Shown here: positions 23,401 through 36,600 of the stretch, in pieces | How the letters are laid out: every line of letters starts with the position of its first letter | Numbering within the stretch: the stretch's first letter is position 1 | From: Manis javanica | Lineage: Eukaryota; Chordata; Mammalia; Pholidota; Manidae | DNA length: 64,000 nt | Assembly: GCF_040802235.1 (NCBI RefSeq) | Contig: NC_133157.1 | Span: forward strand, 26,553,501 to 26,617,500 | Direction: 5' to 3' | Translations under genes and position numbers: made by a program | Notes under the pieces: model-generated | The model's database searches: none | What the model was told of the DNA's origin: nothing | Seen by the model: only the letters and a program-made list of their open reading frames with translations

Positions 23401-24649
23401 GCAGAGGGGACGTGGATGTGGGGCCCTAGCCCTGAATTTTTGCTGATCATAGAAAGGTTTAATCCATACAGAAGCCATATAGAGTGTATCTTTGTGTTCT
23501 GCACAAAGACACAGGCTTGTCATCGATCCAGTCCACTGACAAGAGGGTTTCAGAGAGGACTGAGTTGGGTAGCATGGACTGAAGCTACAGCTTTTATCTG
23601 GTGGAAGCCCCCAGACGGAGTTCGGTTAGGAAGAGGCAAAGCTGGGGAAACAGGAGGTGGAGTCCCTTACAGCTGTTTCTGCAGCACAGATTTGCCCACA
23701 CCCTCTTCTTGAGTGGTGCTTTGGGCTTCTTCCTATGGATTATGAAGCCCATCTCTAAGCATGTTTCCCTCCAAACTTGTTACCTATCTATTCCTTTTTG
23801 TGGTTGGGCCTTGGGAGATATATTTGCATTTACTGGTTTAATATTTTAACACCCTGTGACTTCATGCTTAGAGTTTTCTATTGTTCATAGAATCTTTTTG
23901 TAGACATTAACTCTAAAATACATTTGCATGTCAGTAAAAACCTCAATTTCTTACCACAAAATGCATGTTTTTTTCAGTAGATAAAGTGGGCTTGCAGAGT
24001 GCAATTGCTTCTCAGTCATCATTTACTAAGGAGTTGGAATTGGATGGTTAGCCTTAAGATTGTGAATCTGGGACTGAGAGTAAAAGAAGCATCTTCAGGG
24101 TATAAAAGAATCCCAAATTATGAAAGATGGAGTTGATTGAAATAAGGGCAAAATAGGATGAAAGAGGTACCCTAATAATGGCCAAACGCATAGATAGGCA
24201 ATTAAAGCTACTTGAAAGGATTCAATTGAGATCTAAAATTTGAGCCATTTCCTGAATAAGAAGAAATATTCTACATGTTTGGTGCCTGTTGGTTTTGTGA
24301 GTGAATTAAAGCACTTTCGATAGATTCTGTGTCCATGAAGAAATATATTCACAGAAACCTGTGTGTTGGATTGGGCAGGGAGGTACTATTTTTGAGGAAA
24401 AATTGGAAAGAATCACCTGAGGCTTTATGAGTCAAGGTCATTGGATGCAAAACCTATCATTTCTAATCCTTGGGTGATGACAATGGGTATTCCATCAGCC
24501 AAAGGGAAAGGTATCAAAGAAAATGTTGGAAAATGTATTTTTGGTCATAATGTTGTTTCTATTGGACTCAAACAGCAACCAATTAAAATGGCAATAAAGG
24601 TATTTGTGTTAAGAGAATGAGAAGACAAGTCACAAACTTGTAGACATAT
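23401..24649. other. Non-coding stretch, nothing recognised
   Basis: The overlapping open stretches at 23416-23849 have no hydrophobic segments, domains or codon pattern suggesting a gene. The rest is AT-rich and unassigned. Confidence 0.4.
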
Positions 24650-25545
24650 ATGCAAGTCATATATCCAATAAATGTTTCATAACCAGAATATGTAAAGAAT
24701 TCTCAAAACTCAACAATAAGTAAAACAACCCAATTAAAAATGGGCAAAAGACATGAGTAATACTTTACTAAAGAGAGTATGAAGATGCCAAAAATTCCCT
24801 AAACAGTCCGTAGGGAAATTCAAACTAAAATTATGATGAAATATCACTACTTTTCTATGAGAATGAATTAACACATATATATATATATATGCACACACAA
24901 TACCAAGTGTTGATGAGGATTGGAAGCAATTAGAACTGTCATACATTGCTGGTTGGAATGCAAAACTGATAGAGCCGCTCTGAAAAAGTGTTTGGCAGTT
25001 TCTTACAAACTGAAATGTGCACATGCTATATTATCCAGTATGCCACTCCTGGATATTTACCCTAGAAAAATGAAAACTTATGTCCTCATGAAAATATAGG
25101 CATAAGTTTTATAACCACTCTATTAATAATTGCCCCAAACTCGAAACAACCTAATGTCTTTCAACAGGTGAATAGATGAACTACAGTACATTCTTATATT
25201 GGAATACTACTCAGCAATAACAACTTGGATAAATCAGAGAGTCTTTATGCTAAGTGAAAAAAGCCAGATAACAGTGGATCTGCACCTCCATTTGTATGAT
25301 TTTCTGGAAAAGAAAACTACAGAGATAAAAGCATAATAGTTTTTGCCCAGATTTATGAGAGTAATTATAAAGGGATAGCACAAAGGAATTTTTAGGATGA
25401 TAGAGATTTCTATGTCCTTATTATGGTGATAGTTACATGAATCTACACATGGTTTGAAATTAGTAGAACTGTACACTGAAAGAGACAAATGGATTTTACT
25501 GTATGTTGTACTTTAATATAGTTTTTAAAATAAAACTTAAAAATT
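24650..25545 (+). mobile_element. Old L1 (L1M-like) 3' fragment
   Basis: The plus strand follows the end of an ancient L1 ORF2: 'ttaaaaatgggcaaaagaca', 'tgttgatgaggattggaagc', 'catacattgctggttggaat', 'ccactcctggatatttaccc', 'aacaggtgaatagatgaact'. It then runs through a 3' UTR to an A-rich end near 25545. It carries a (TA)n run at about 24873-24890. Much more diverged than L1-A to L1-H and without a readable protein. Confidence 0.75.
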
Positions 25546-25844
25546 TACTGTATCTCCACCCAATAAGATACTTGCTTTTAACAAGAAGATTGTAGATTAT
25601 TGGACTTTACATGAATTTCATCCCTTTTTTGGGCAATCAGGGAGTCAATAAACACTGTGTGGGTTTATTTTTGACCATTATCCCATGAAATTGATACACT
25701 TCCTTCAGTGTTTAATCTCCAGTGTGTTACTATTGAATTTTCCTGTCCTAGGAGCTAGACTACCTTAACAAGATAACTATAATCAAATCTCTGATATGTA
25801 TTCTTTATTGTTTTTTAGTTTATAAAAAAACTCAGATAATTATG

Positions 25845-26030
25845 GGCCACAAGCAGGCTTGAGTTTGAGCCTAGACTTTGCTACATGTTAATTATATGAT
25901 ATTAGGCTGAAACTCTCTTAGTTTACCTGAAATTAGTTCTTTATCTTTAAAATACTAATAATTGTGGGGTTTAAATAAGGTAACATATGGAAAAAGCTCA
26001 CAAAGTTGCTGACCCAGAGTGGTGATATAA
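25845..26030 (+). mobile_element. MIR SINE fossil upstream of the first OR gene
   Basis: 'gcttgagtttgagcctagac ... ttagttctttatctttaaaa ... aataattgtggggtttaaat' follows the sense MIR consensus. It lies within the intron expected upstream of the OR coding exon. Confidence 0.55.
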
Positions 26031-26205
26031 TAGTTTCTCCCTTTAATTTCCCTTTCTGCATTGTTTATTTCTTCATTCCCTTACCTTTTCTCTCTTCTTC
26101 CCCTTCCGTTTTTTTTTCTTCCTTCTTATTGGGTCATGGCAAGTTTTTATATTTGTGAATTGGTGAACTGGGACTTGCCATAGCAAATGAATCGTTATGT
26201 TTAAA

Positions 26206-26228
26206 CAAATTCTTTGAATTCTTACAGG
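26206..26228 (+). promoter_or_regulatory. Splice acceptor of the OR coding exon (first gene)
   Basis: A T-rich stretch ends in 'attcttacag' with AG at 26226-26227, 19 bases before the ATG. Vertebrate OR genes usually have a single coding exon preceded by non-coding 5' exons, so an acceptor is expected here. The acceptor and the leader 'gtaaaagagaaacagtaaa' are identical at 41161-41189, while sequence further upstream is unrelated. The promoter and 5' exon are not identifiable. Confidence 0.6.
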
Positions 26229-26246
26229 TAAAAGAGAAACAGTAAA

Positions 26247-27203
26247 ATGAAATGGGAGAACCAAACAATTCTGGTGGAATTCTTTCTAAAGGGGCTTTCT
26301 GGTTACCCAAGACTTGAGCTACTCTTTTTTGTGCTAATCTTAATAATGTATGTGGTCATCCTTCTGGGCAATGGCACCCTTATTTTAATCAGCATCTTGG
26401 ACTCCCACCTTCACACCCCCATGTACTTCTTCCTGGGAAATCTCTCCTTCCTGGACATCTGCTACACCACCACCTCCATTCCCAACACGCTGGTGAGCTT
26501 CCTCTCAGAAAGAAAGACGATCTCTTTCTCTGGCTGTGCAGTGCAGATGTTTCTAGGCTTGGCCATGGGAACAACAGAGTGTGTGCTCCTGGGCATGATG
26601 GCCTTTGACCGGTATGTGGCTGTCTGCAATCCTCTGAGATATCCTGTCATCATGAGCAAGATTTCCTATGTGCCAATGGCAGCTGGGTCCTGGTTTGCAG
26701 GGGTTCTCAACTCTGCAGTACAAACTGTGTTTGTAATACAATTGCCTTTTTGTAGGAATAACATCATCAATCATTTCTCTTGTGAAATTCTGGCTGTCAT
26801 GAAATTGGCCTGTGCAGACATCTCAGGCAATGAGTTCATCATGCTTGTGGCCACAACATTGTTCACACTGATGCCTCTGCTCTTGATTGTCATCTCTTAC
26901 TCATTAATCATTTCTAGCATCCTTAAGATCCGTACTTCTGAAGGGAGAAGCAAAGCCTTCTCCACCTGCTCAGCTCATCTGACTGTGGTGATAATATTCT
27001 ATGGAACCATTCTCTTCATGTACATGAAACCCAAGTCTAAAGAGACACTCAATTCAGATGACTTGGACACTGCTGACAAACTTATATCCATGTTCTATGG
27101 GGTGATGACTCCCATGATGAATCCGTTAATCTACAGTCTCAGAAACAAGGATGTGAAAGAGGCAGTAAAAGACCTACTTACAAGAAAGTTCTTTAGCAAG
27201 TGA
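26247..27203 (+). CDS. OR13C-like: Olfactory receptor, OR13C2/OR13C9-like, intact
   Basis: A 318-residue class II odorant receptor, a seven-helix G-protein-coupled receptor in the membrane of olfactory neuron cilia that signals through the olfactory G protein to adenylate cyclase. Visible signatures: N-glycosylation site NQT at residue 5, GN of TM1 at 41-42, LHTPMYFFL at 55-63, Cys97 and Cys179 for the conserved disulphide with Cys169/Cys189 in loop 2, [15 protein letters not shown] at 118-132, SY at 217-218 in TM5, [13 protein letters not shown] at 236-248, and [19 protein letters not shown] at 289-307. No stop or frameshift. The start is chosen because it gives the usual short N-terminus and lies just after the acceptor. 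The DRYVAVC variant of the usual DRYVAIC is mild. The ligand is unknown. The closest relative in the window is at 41190-42143. Confidence 0.96.
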   Translation: MKWENQTILVEFFLKGLSGYPRLELLFFVLILIMYVVILLGNGTLILISILDSHLHTPMYFFLGNLSFLDICYTTTSIPNTLVSFLSERKTISFSGCAVQMFLGLAMGTTECVLLGMMAFDRYVAVCNPLRYPVIMSKISYVPMAAGSWFAGVLNSAVQTVFVIQLPFCRNNIINHFSCEILAVMKLACADISGNEFIMLVATTLFTLMPLLLIVISYSLIISSILKIRTSEGRSKAFSTCSAHLTVVIIFYGTILFMYMKPKSKETLNSDDLDTADKLISMFYGVMTPMMNPLIYSLRNKDVKEAVKDLLTRKFFSK

Positions 27204-28433
27204 ATGGAAAATGTACTGGATTTGAACACATTGGATATTGTTGAAACTTGAGAATTATGTTGGAATTTTGGTTACTTTTACTTTTTCTGTGCTTTCATAT
27301 ATTATTTAAAGATTTTTATAATGACATGTCACATTTTAAAATGATTTCATGTTCATTGTAGAGCATTTGCAGGACACAGGATGGTAGCATGAGGAAGAGC
27401 GATAACCTATTACTCTAATAATGGGAGATTGCCTCTTTCTAACATTTTCAACAATATCTTTCATATTCTGTATTCATTTCATTATTTGAATTGGGTGTTA
27501 TATGCTTTTTTATGTTTTTTAAATATAACATTATTCTATAGACACACTTCATTAAATCTTTCAAAAGAAATAAAGCTTTCTGCGGTGACCAAAGCAAAAC
27601 AGACACACCCAGAAGCACTGCACCCATGTTCTCCAGTGGAGAGCCTTGTGTTGTAGCTTCACTTTAATCTCCAAATCCTCTTAAGGCACTAAATACTATT
27701 TTGTTGTTCAATATTGATAATGTTGTTTTTCTGTGGAACTCAAGGGTGCTCAGCATTTGAGAGAATGGGTAAATGGGGGTTAAGGGTGGGGCCTATGCAG
27801 TCAACCAGGATATCCTTATCTCCTTTCTTCGTTTCCGCTTACAGGTTAGCTTTAGCAAGAAGAACATTTTGAAAAATTAAAACTGAGTTTGAAGACCAGT
27901 ACTGGTCTAGATAATAATGTGGACTAGTTTTGGGTTGAATTGGTGTCATATCAGTACCCATTTAAGAGAAGATAGAGTCCTTCGATATCCCAAGGAAATT
28001 CCAATACTTTTCCAAATCTTAGAAGAGTAGCTATGGTCTTGATTTTTAGTGTAGACCTGCCTTCATGTCTTATCTCTATTAATAACTGGTTTTGTGACCT
28101 TAGTGATCTGAGGAAGTAGAGGATTTGGGTATATCAGACATGAGGTATCATTATCTTGATATGCTTTGGCTTTCCTTTCAAATTTTTCCTCTATCTGAAG
28201 AACACTTCTCATATATAAACCAACAGAAATGTGTTCAGGAAATCTATTTGGTTGGATAAATTTTATACTGATGGATCTGTGAATTCAGAGGATGTTGAGC
28301 AGAAGTATTTTATACAGACAAATAAGAGTTTAATGTTTTGGAATTTGGGATATATTAATTTCATTTTTCCAGTTCACTTTTTATCAGTGGCATGAATATT
28401 ATTTATAAATACAAGCTCATTAGACTACCCCCT
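27204..28433. other. 3' flank of the first OR gene, non-coding
   Basis: No further gene. A plausible polyadenylation signal lies at 27569-27574. The flank shares nothing obvious with the flank of the second OR gene beyond the first dozen bases after the stop. Confidence 0.5.
27569..27574 (+). promoter_or_regulatory. Candidate polyadenylation signal AATAAA
   Basis: AATAAA about 365 bp after the OR stop codon, in 'gaaataaagctttc'. Spacing is plausible for an OR 3' UTR, but no cleavage-site evidence is visible. Confidence 0.35.
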
Positions 28434-29205
28434 TTTTTATTAAAGTATCATTGATATACATTTTATATTGGTTTCAAATACACAACACAGAGTTTCAAAA
28501 GTTACCCATTTTGTTAAATCCTCACCCCCAGTAGTGCTTTTCCTATCTGTCAGCATAGGAAGATATTATAGAATCAGTGGCTATATTCTCCATGTTTTAC
28601 TAGTATCCCAGTGACTAACATATTATGATTGAGAATTTTTGTGCCCTTTTATCCCCATCACCCTACCCACCCAGCCACCTAACCTCTCCCCCATAGTAAC
28701 CATCAGTTACTTCTCAGAGTTTATGAGTCTACTGTTATTTTGTTCATTTTGTTTTGCTTTGTTGTTATACTCCACAAATTAGGGAAATCATTTGCTATTT
28801 GTCTTTCTCTTCCTGGCTTATTTCACTGAGTATAATACCCTCTAGATCCATCCATATTGTTACAAATGGAAGGATTTATTTTTTATGGCTGAATAATATT
28901 CCATTGTGTATGTGCCACATGTTTTTTCATTCACTTAGGTTGCTTCCATACCTTGGCTATTGTAAATAGTTCTGCTATAAACGTAGGGGTACATAGATCT
29001 TTTTGATACACGGATTTTGTTTTCTTTCATAAATTTCTAGGGGTGAAATTCCTGGGTCAAATGATATTTCTATTTTTAGTTTTTGAGGAGTCTCCGTACT
29101 GCTTTCCACAGTAGCTTCATCAATTCACATTTCCACCAGCAGTGTAGGAGTGTTCCCATGTCTTCACATCCATGCCAACATTTGTTATTTCTTATCTTTT
29201 GGATA
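28434..29205 (-). mobile_element. L1-D, 5'-truncated L1 3' end
   Basis: It begins at a T-run followed by 'attaaagtatcattgatata', the minus-strand form of the L1 3' end also found at L1-E and L1-H. It extends through the 3' UTR into the ORF2 C-terminal region ('ttcctgggtcaaatgatatt'). L1 similarity ends near 29205. About 0.77 kb; no intact frame. Confidence 0.8.
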
Positions 29206-29429
29206 GTGGCTATTTTATTATTCTTCCATAGCACACTAAGCCATTATTTTTATTGCATCATTTGCCATCTTTTATTGAAATTATCTGATTACATGAAAAT
29301 TTTTCTCACCACCTATAGGATTCTTGATGATAGATACTATACGATTGACAATTTTATTTTCACAGAGATTCTTAGTATCAGCTTCACTGACTAGGTGTGC
29401 AATAAATTTCATGTAAACAGAGATGATTA

Positions 29430-29780
29430 GAAAACATAAAATACCTAATAGAAAAGTGGGTAGAGGACCTGAGTACACAATACATATAAAAGAAAATATG
29501 CTATTTAAGACACACAAAAAGTTAAATATTTCTAGTAATTAAAAATGTCACTTAAAGCAATAATGAGGTACCATTTTTAAGCCCTTTAGATGAGAAATAA
29601 ACTAAAATATTGACAACATCCAGTGATAAAAAGAGCAAAAGAAAATCAGCAACATCATAACGCTGGTGGGAGTTTAAGTTAGTATTATCCTTTGGATTCA
29701 TACAAGTTTTTTATTTTGACCATTTATTTCACTTCTAGAGTTCTAGCCTAACAAAGTAATTTGAACTGATTTCATTAAAA
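29430..29780 (+). mobile_element. Old L1 ORF2 fragment
   Basis: Plus strand, highly diverged: 'agtgggtagaggacctgagt ... gcaataatgaggtaccattt ... aacgctggtgggagtttaag ... atttatttcacttctagag' keeps the order of the L1 ORF2 C-terminal region. It ends in a purine-rich A/G tail (29780-29850). Confidence 0.55.
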
Positions 29781-30044
29781 ATAAATTTAAAAAAATAAAG
29801 ACAAGAAAGAAAAGGAAAGAGAAAGCAAAAGAGGAGAAAAAATCACTCAAAAATTTTCAGTCTTCAGGTGCCTCCGTGGATGCTCAGGAGAGAGGGGCAA
29901 ATGATTTTAGCCTGAGTCGTTAACATTTTTTATAATGAAGCTTAGGTTCCTTTTTAAATTATGGTTATCACTAGGTTGTTTAATTATAGCATATTTTCAG
30001 CTTTGGTGTTTACAACTCTATATACTGCCTGAGGATATCTTTTC

Positions 30045-30125
30045 TTTCCTTGCCTACCTTTTTTTGCCTTTTCTTTCCTTTCTTCCTCCCTTCCTTCTTT
30101 TGTTCCTTCCTTCTGTTCTTTAAAA
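30045..30125 (+). repeat. Polypyrimidine (TTCC/CTTT)n tract
   Basis: Imperfect pyrimidine repeat made of ttcc, cttt and cttcc units. The open stretches across it (rich in F, L, P) are low-complexity artefacts. Confidence 0.8.
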
Positions 30126-30266
30126 AATCCTTCTTTTACAATAGGTATGTATTACTTTTAGAATATTTACAACACAAACGTTTATTCAAAAAGGCACTTT
30201 TAACTACAAGTAAATTCTGTAATGTGAATAGAAAATTTGTACAGTAAATAAGTATGCTTCAGAAAT

Positions 30267-30268
<2 letters not shown>

Positions 30269-30317
<49 letters not shown>
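30269..30317 (+). repeat. (TG)n microsatellite
   Basis: About 22 TG units with one cg interruption near the end, followed by a purine-rich 'gagtggggagagagagaaag'. Confidence 0.95.
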
Positions 30318-31953
30318 AAGAGAGTGGGGAGAGAGAGAAAGACAGAGTTTGAGAGGGAATTCAGCTGGGGAAAATTTATGATAATACAAGAGCCCCCTTC
30401 TGATTTTATCTATGAAATAGAGTAATAGGCCTCCTATAATTAGGTCTTTAGGGCTTTATTTCTGAAGTCTCATAAGTTTTATACATATTTCATCTATGCA
30501 GCAATTTAAATTTGTACATGGATGTTAAGGATGTCCTTAAGAACATTTAAATTGTGTCCTAAAGCTGGAAGCAGATTCTTTAGGTATTTATGGGTTTGCA
30601 TAGTGGAGCAGTGTTTTAGGGGGATGTCAGGGGCATGTTTCCCTATTCCTAAACTTTATTGCTCAATATTAGTTTTCTTCCTATTTTGGGTAGAGGAATC
30701 TAATGAGATGTTTTACCTGAACTAGGAGAACTTATCATAGTAATCACCCTTGTAAGAATCATGTTTCTATAAATGTTAACCAGTCAATGAATTTCTATGA
30801 CAAATGATTACTGTCCCATAGCTACCTTTGTGGAGACTCAGCTGCTAACGGGAAGTCATGAAGATTGGCTACACGTAGAAAACTAAGGCAAAAGTATCTG
30901 CTCTTGCTGTGACCTAGAAGGAGAGGAAATCTCTTGTCTGAAGGTAAATTACTACAAACACAGGAAGCAAATTTATTATCTATAAGCAAGCATTGGACTG
31001 ATAGGTTTAAGGTATCAAGTTTGAAAATGGGCTATTTTTCTCAATGAGGAGAGACTGAGTATTGGAAGTGAAATTTAGGGTCTATTTATGGAGATGTAGT
31101 GGGGATAAAAAAGCTAGAAGACCAAAATAACAGTTCTGCATGCAATGGCAATTGTGCAAAAAACTAAAAACTAAAAGGCATTTGCCCATATGAATTACTT
31201 TTCATCAATGTGTAGCTTTTTAGTGCATTACAAAGTATTTGGACACTGTCATCTACTTGAACTAATTGGGGCTCACCACATGGCAGACAGTGGGCTATAT
31301 GTTCTGGAGTATAAAGTTCATAACAAATAAGTCTTTGCTAGTCTTCTAGCAACAGCTCATTTCCATTTGGTTCAGTCAACTGAGAACCAGGTGAAGTATG
31401 TGCCAGGTACTGTGTGTCCTAGGGACTCTAGAGAGAGATAACACATGAGGATACTATGTCCAGTTTGGACTTAAAAAAGAAACCGAACATAATCATTTCC
31501 TGATATCTGCAAAAGATAATTTACCAAAGCAATGAATAGCCAATAAGAGATCTGCTGGGCATTATTATCCTAGTGTGTTTGCATGCAAAATTGGTGGCTA
31601 CTTTGAATATTTATTTTTCTATCATTAGCTTGTAATTGTAAAAGTGAATGATTTTTCTTTTTTCTGATAAGAGGCTTGCTAAAAATGTTAAAATAGTCTT
31701 AGTTAAAAAAAGTTATTTATGCATTTTGAGACAAGGAACACCTTACTAAAACCATATTTTTTATGGAATGAGTTGAATTTGACATAAGGCAGATATTTGG
31801 GTGAGATTTTTTCTTATTTGTCACCTAATTTGATGGTATCCAGAGGATTGGAGTGACTGTGATAAAGTGTATTAGGATTTGTATATAAGTTAAGTCAATA
31901 TTATTGATCAAAACACTCTAATCTGATTAATACTTTAAGCTATATATACCTGA

Positions 31954-31956
<3 letters not shown>

Positions 31957-31986
<30 letters not shown>
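31957..31986 (+). repeat. (TA)n microsatellite
   Basis: About 14 uninterrupted TA units. Confidence 0.95.
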
Positions 31987-31990
<4 letters not shown>

Positions 31991-32079
31991 ATGATGACTG
32001 GTTCAGAGATCTAAAAAGATCATAACAGAAGGAAGAACCATAAAAGAGAGGCATGAAGGAAATCGCTAACAGTGTGAAC

Positions 32080-32260
32080 TGTTACTGTGCTAATTGAATT
32101 ACATACATTAAATATTATCAACGAATATATGATGTAGGTGCTATCTTAATCTTCATTCTATAGCTGGGAGAGGTGATGACTGGAAACATGTCCAGGCCCT
32201 CTAGCTAATAAGGGGAAGAGATGGCATTTGAATTAAGCCTGCCTGCCAGGCTTGTGTTCT
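32080..32260 (-). mobile_element. MIR SINE fossil
   Basis: Plus-strand text 'atgtaggtgctatcttaatc ... ggccctctagctaataaggg ... agcctgcctgccaggcttgt' follows the antisense MIR order. Diverged. Confidence 0.5.
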
Positions 32261-33049
32261 TAAAATGTTGTGGAATGTGCTTGATAACATTGTGTAACAT
32301 GGAGGTGGTTCATGAAGCAATGTGTTTTGCAGAGGCAACTTTTACAGGTGTGCATATAATCTTCACTAGTCAAAGAACTCCATATGTTCCTAATGCTCTT
32401 TGGGATCTCAAGTGTTTTATACCCTAACCCAGAAAATTTGAAAATTTCTATAAAATGAAAATTTTATATTTGTTAAGTTGGGGATAAGAGGAGTTAAGAA
32501 TAGGGAAATCAGGGTGGCTTTGGGGTGATCCTGAGGAGACTAGTGATGCCTGAAAATGAGAAGATGGACATAAGATTTAGAGCAAAATATACCATAAAGT
32601 TAAGTGGACAAAGGATTCTAAGAAGGAGGGATCTTTGACTTGAGAATGGAAAAAGAATAATAGTAAACACTTACTGAGCTGTAATTTTATTCCAAGAATT
32701 TTACTAGTTCATAAAAGCAGGAACATTTAATGGAAAGGTAGTGACATGTGGTGTAACGATAGACCCTTCACCATGTCAGAGAATGGCTTCCAGCTTGATA
32801 GTGGGACAGAAGATGGAAATCCTAATAACATTATTTAAATTACCTTGAGTATTGAAACGTGACTATATTTAAAGTACCTCTAAGTCCTCAGCCATTTCCC
32901 TTTTTTTGTGTAGTTTGGACAAGTTAGAACAATTTGCAAACATAAAGGGTTGTGTTCTGTGACAATGGGCAGTGTGATAATAGCATACCATTGGAAAAAT
33001 GAAAGGAAAAAGGCTATGAATCTCTAGGACAAGAATTCTAGCTTGATGT

Positions 33050-33342
33050 TACTTATTTTATGAATAGGATATATATTCACAAGGTTCAAAAACTTTTAAA
33101 GTACTTAAAGATAGACACAGTAAACAGCTTACCTTCCACTCTGCTAATAAACTATCAGTTTTCTTTTCTGGAGATAAGAAACTATTCTTGTTTATGATTT
33201 TAGAAATAGTCTTCATGTGAGCAAAAACACATATTTATATAATATATACATGTTTATGCACACATACAATCTTCTTTACACAAATGTTAACATGCCACAT
33301 ATACTGTTTGAACATTACTTTTCCGCTAAATATGTGTTAAAA
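33050..33342 (-). mobile_element. Older L1 fragment, left piece, interrupted by L1-E
   Basis: 'cacaaggttcaaaaactttt ... aacagcttaccttcca ... acaaatgttaacatgccaca' matches the antisense of a widespread old L1 3' region. The same type of sequence resumes after L1-E at 39409 with 'ttccactaaatatttcttga', so L1-E landed inside it. Confidence 0.55.
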
Positions 33343-33684
33343 TTTTTTTTTATTAAAGTATCATTGATATACAATCTTATGATGGTTTCACATAAAACAC
33401 ACAGTGGTTTCAATATTCATCCATATTATCAAGTCCTCCACCTCTCCAGTGCAGTCACTGTCTATCAATGTAGTAAAATGTTATAGAGTCATTAATTGTT
33501 TTCTCTCTACTGTACTACCAACCCAGTGATCTATCCAAATTGTGATTCAGAATTATACTGTTCCTTAATCTCCTTCCCTCCCTCCCCACCCATCCTCCCC
33601 AACCCTTCCCATTTGGTAACCAATAGTCTTTTCTGGGTGTCTGTGAGTCTACTGCTATTTTGTTCTTTCTGTTTTGCTTTGTTT

Positions 33685-36600
33685 TTATACTCCACAAATG
33701 AGTGAAATCATTTGGTATTTGTCTTTCTCTGCCTGGCTTATTTCACTAAGCATAATACCCTTTAGATCCATCCAAGGTTGTTGCAAATGGGAAGGTTTCT
33801 TTTCTTTTTATGGCTGAATAACATCCTATTTTGTATATGTACCACATCTTCTTTATCCTTTCATCTATTGATGGACACTTAGATTGCTTCCATGTCTTGG
33901 CTATTGTAAATACTGCAGCGATGAGCATAAGAGTGCATATGTCTTTTTGAATCAAGGATCTTGCTTTCTTTGGGTAAATTCCTAGGAGTGGATTTCCTGG
34001 GTCAAATTGTATTTCTATTTTTAGTTTTTTGAGGAACCTCCATACTGCTTTCCACAACAGTTGAACCAATTTACATTCCCACCAGCAGTGCAGGAGGGTT
34101 CCCCTTTCTCCACATCCTAATCAGCATTTGTTGTTTTTTGTCTTTTAGATATTGACCATTCTAACTAGTGTGAGGTGATACCATTGTGGTTTTAATTTGC
34201 ATTTCCGTGGTGATTAGTGATATGGAGCATCTTTTCATATGCCTATTGGCCATCTGAATTTCTTCTTTGGAGAAATGTCTGTTCAAGTCCTTTGCCCATT
34301 TTTTAATCAGGTTATTTTGGTTTTGGCTGTTGAGGCATGTGAGTTCTTTGTATATTTTGGATGTTAACCCCTTATTGGATAAATTGTTTATGAATATATT
34401 CTCCCATACTGTAGGTTGCCTTTTTGTTCAGCTGATCTTTTGCTGTACAGAAACTTTTTAGTTTGTGTAGTCACACTGTTCATTTTTTATTTTGTTTCCC
34501 TTGCTCGAGTAGATGTGTTCAGGAAAAAGTTGCTCATGTTTATATTCAAGAGATTTTTTTCTGTTTTCTTCTAAGAGTTTTATGTTTCATGAATTACATT
34601 CAGGTCTTTGATCCACTTTGAGTTTACTTTTGTGTATGGAGTTATACAGTAATCCAGTTTCATTCTCTTACATGTAATTGTCCAGTTTTCCCAGCACCAG
34701 TTGTTGAAGGGGGTGTCTTTTCCCCATTGTGTATTCATGGCTCCTTTATCATATATTAATTGATCATATACATATGGGTTTAGATATGGGTTCTCTCTTC
34801 TGTTGCATTGATCTGTGGGTCTATTATTGTGCCGGTAACAAATTGTTTTGATTACTGTGGCTTTGCAGTAGAGTTGAAGTCAGGGAGTGTAATCCTTCCA
34901 GCTTTGTTCTCTCACAGGATTGCTTTGGCTATTTGGGGGCTTTTGTGCTTACATATGAGTTTTAGAACTGTTAGTTCTAGTTTGTTGAAGAACGCTGTTG
35001 ATATTTTGAAAGGATTGCATAGAATCTGTAGATTGCTTTAGGCAGGATGGTCATTTTGACAATATTAATTCTTCCAATCCATGAGCATGGGATAGATTTG
35101 CCTCTCTTCTTTAATTTCTCTCATGAGTGTTGTCTTTTAGTTTTTTCAGGGTATAGGTCTTTCACTTCCTTGGTTAGGTTTATTCCTAGGTATTTTATTC
35201 TTTTTGATGCAATTGTGAATGAAGTTGTTTTCCTGATTTGTCTTTCTGCTAATTCATTGTTAGTGAATGGGATTACAACAGATTTGTGTATTAAATTTGT
35301 GTCCTACAACTTTGCTGAATTCAGTTATTAGTTCTAACAGTTTTTTGGTGGAGTCTAGGGTTTTCTATGTATAATATGTCATCTGCGAACAGTGACAGTT
35401 TAACTTCTTCTTTACCAATTTGGATGCCTTTTATCTCTTTGTGTTGTCTGATTGCCATGGCTAGGACCTCCAGTACTATGCTGAGTAAAGGTGGTGAGAG
35501 TGGACATCCTTGTCTTATTCTCAATCTTAGTGGAATAGCTTTCAGCTTTTCACTGTTAATTATGTGGGTTTGTCATCTATGGCCTTTATTATGTTGAGGT
35601 GCTTACCCTCAATAGCCATTTTTTTGAGAGTTTTTATCATGAATGGATGTTGAATTTTGTCAAATATAGAGATGATCATGTGATTTTTGTTCTTTTTATT
35701 GATGCATGATATTGATTGGTTTACAAATATTGTACTGTCTTTGCATCTCTGGGATAAAACCCATTTTGTCATGATGGATGATCTTTTTCATGTGTTTTGA
35801 ATTTGGTTTGGTAATTTTTTGTTGAGTCTTTTTGCATCTATGCTCATCAGGATATTGGTCTATAATTTTATTTTTTTGTGGTGTTTGGTTTTGGTATTAG
35901 AGGGATGCTGGCTTCATAGAATGAGTATGAAAGTATTTGCTTGTCTTCTACATTTTAGAATACTTTAAGCATGATGGGTGTTAGCTTTTCTTTAAATGTT
36001 TGAATTCAGTCTTGGAGCCATTTGGGCCAGATATTTTGTTGTTAGGTAGTTTTTTATTACCAGTTCAATTTCTTTACTGTTAATTGATTTGTTCCAATTT
36101 TCTGTTTCTTCCTGGGTCAGTCTTGAAAGGTTGCATTTTTCTAGAAAGTTGTCCATTTCTTGTAGGCTGTCCAACCTAATAATCATAGTATTTTGTAATA
36201 ATTCTGTTTTTCTGTGGTGTCAGTTGTGATCATTCCTTTTTCATTTCTGATTCTGTTTATGTGTGTGCACTCTTTTTTTGATAAACCTGGCTAGGGGTTT
36301 ATTTTCTTGAAGAACCAGCTCCTTGTTTCATTGATTCTTTCTATTGTTTTATTGTTCTCAATTTTATTTATTTATTGTATGATCTTTATTATGTCCCTCC
36401 TGCTACTGAGTTTGGGCTTCATTTGTTCTTCCTTTTCTAGTTTCTTAAATTGTGAGTTTAGATTGTTCATTTGGGATTGTTCTTCTTTCTTGAGGTAGGC
36501 CTGCATTGCTATGTACTTTCCTCTTAGAACTGCCTTCTCTGTATCCCATAGGTTTTAGGCTGTAGAGTTGTTGTTTTCACTTGTCTCCATATATTGCTTG

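Larger units (their letters stand above)
30126..33049. other. Non-coding stretch with microsatellites and an MIR
   Basis: Apart from the (TG)n, (TA)n and MIR listed separately I recognise nothing. The small open stretches have no supporting features. Confidence 0.4.

Noticed and set aside
23416..23849. Overlapping plus-strand frames of 82 and 98 codons in a slightly GC-richer patch
   Set aside because: No motif, no splice-site pattern and no paralogue in the window; length is within chance expectation.
26389..26574. Minus-strand frames opposite the OR exons (also at 26462-26774 and 41332-41593)
   Set aside because: They are shadows of the OR coding exon; their conservation between the loci follows from the near-identical plus-strand sequence.
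30050..30247. Hydrophobic F/L/P-rich frame resembling a membrane peptide
   Set aside because: Produced by a polypyrimidine microsatellite; no start context or conservation.
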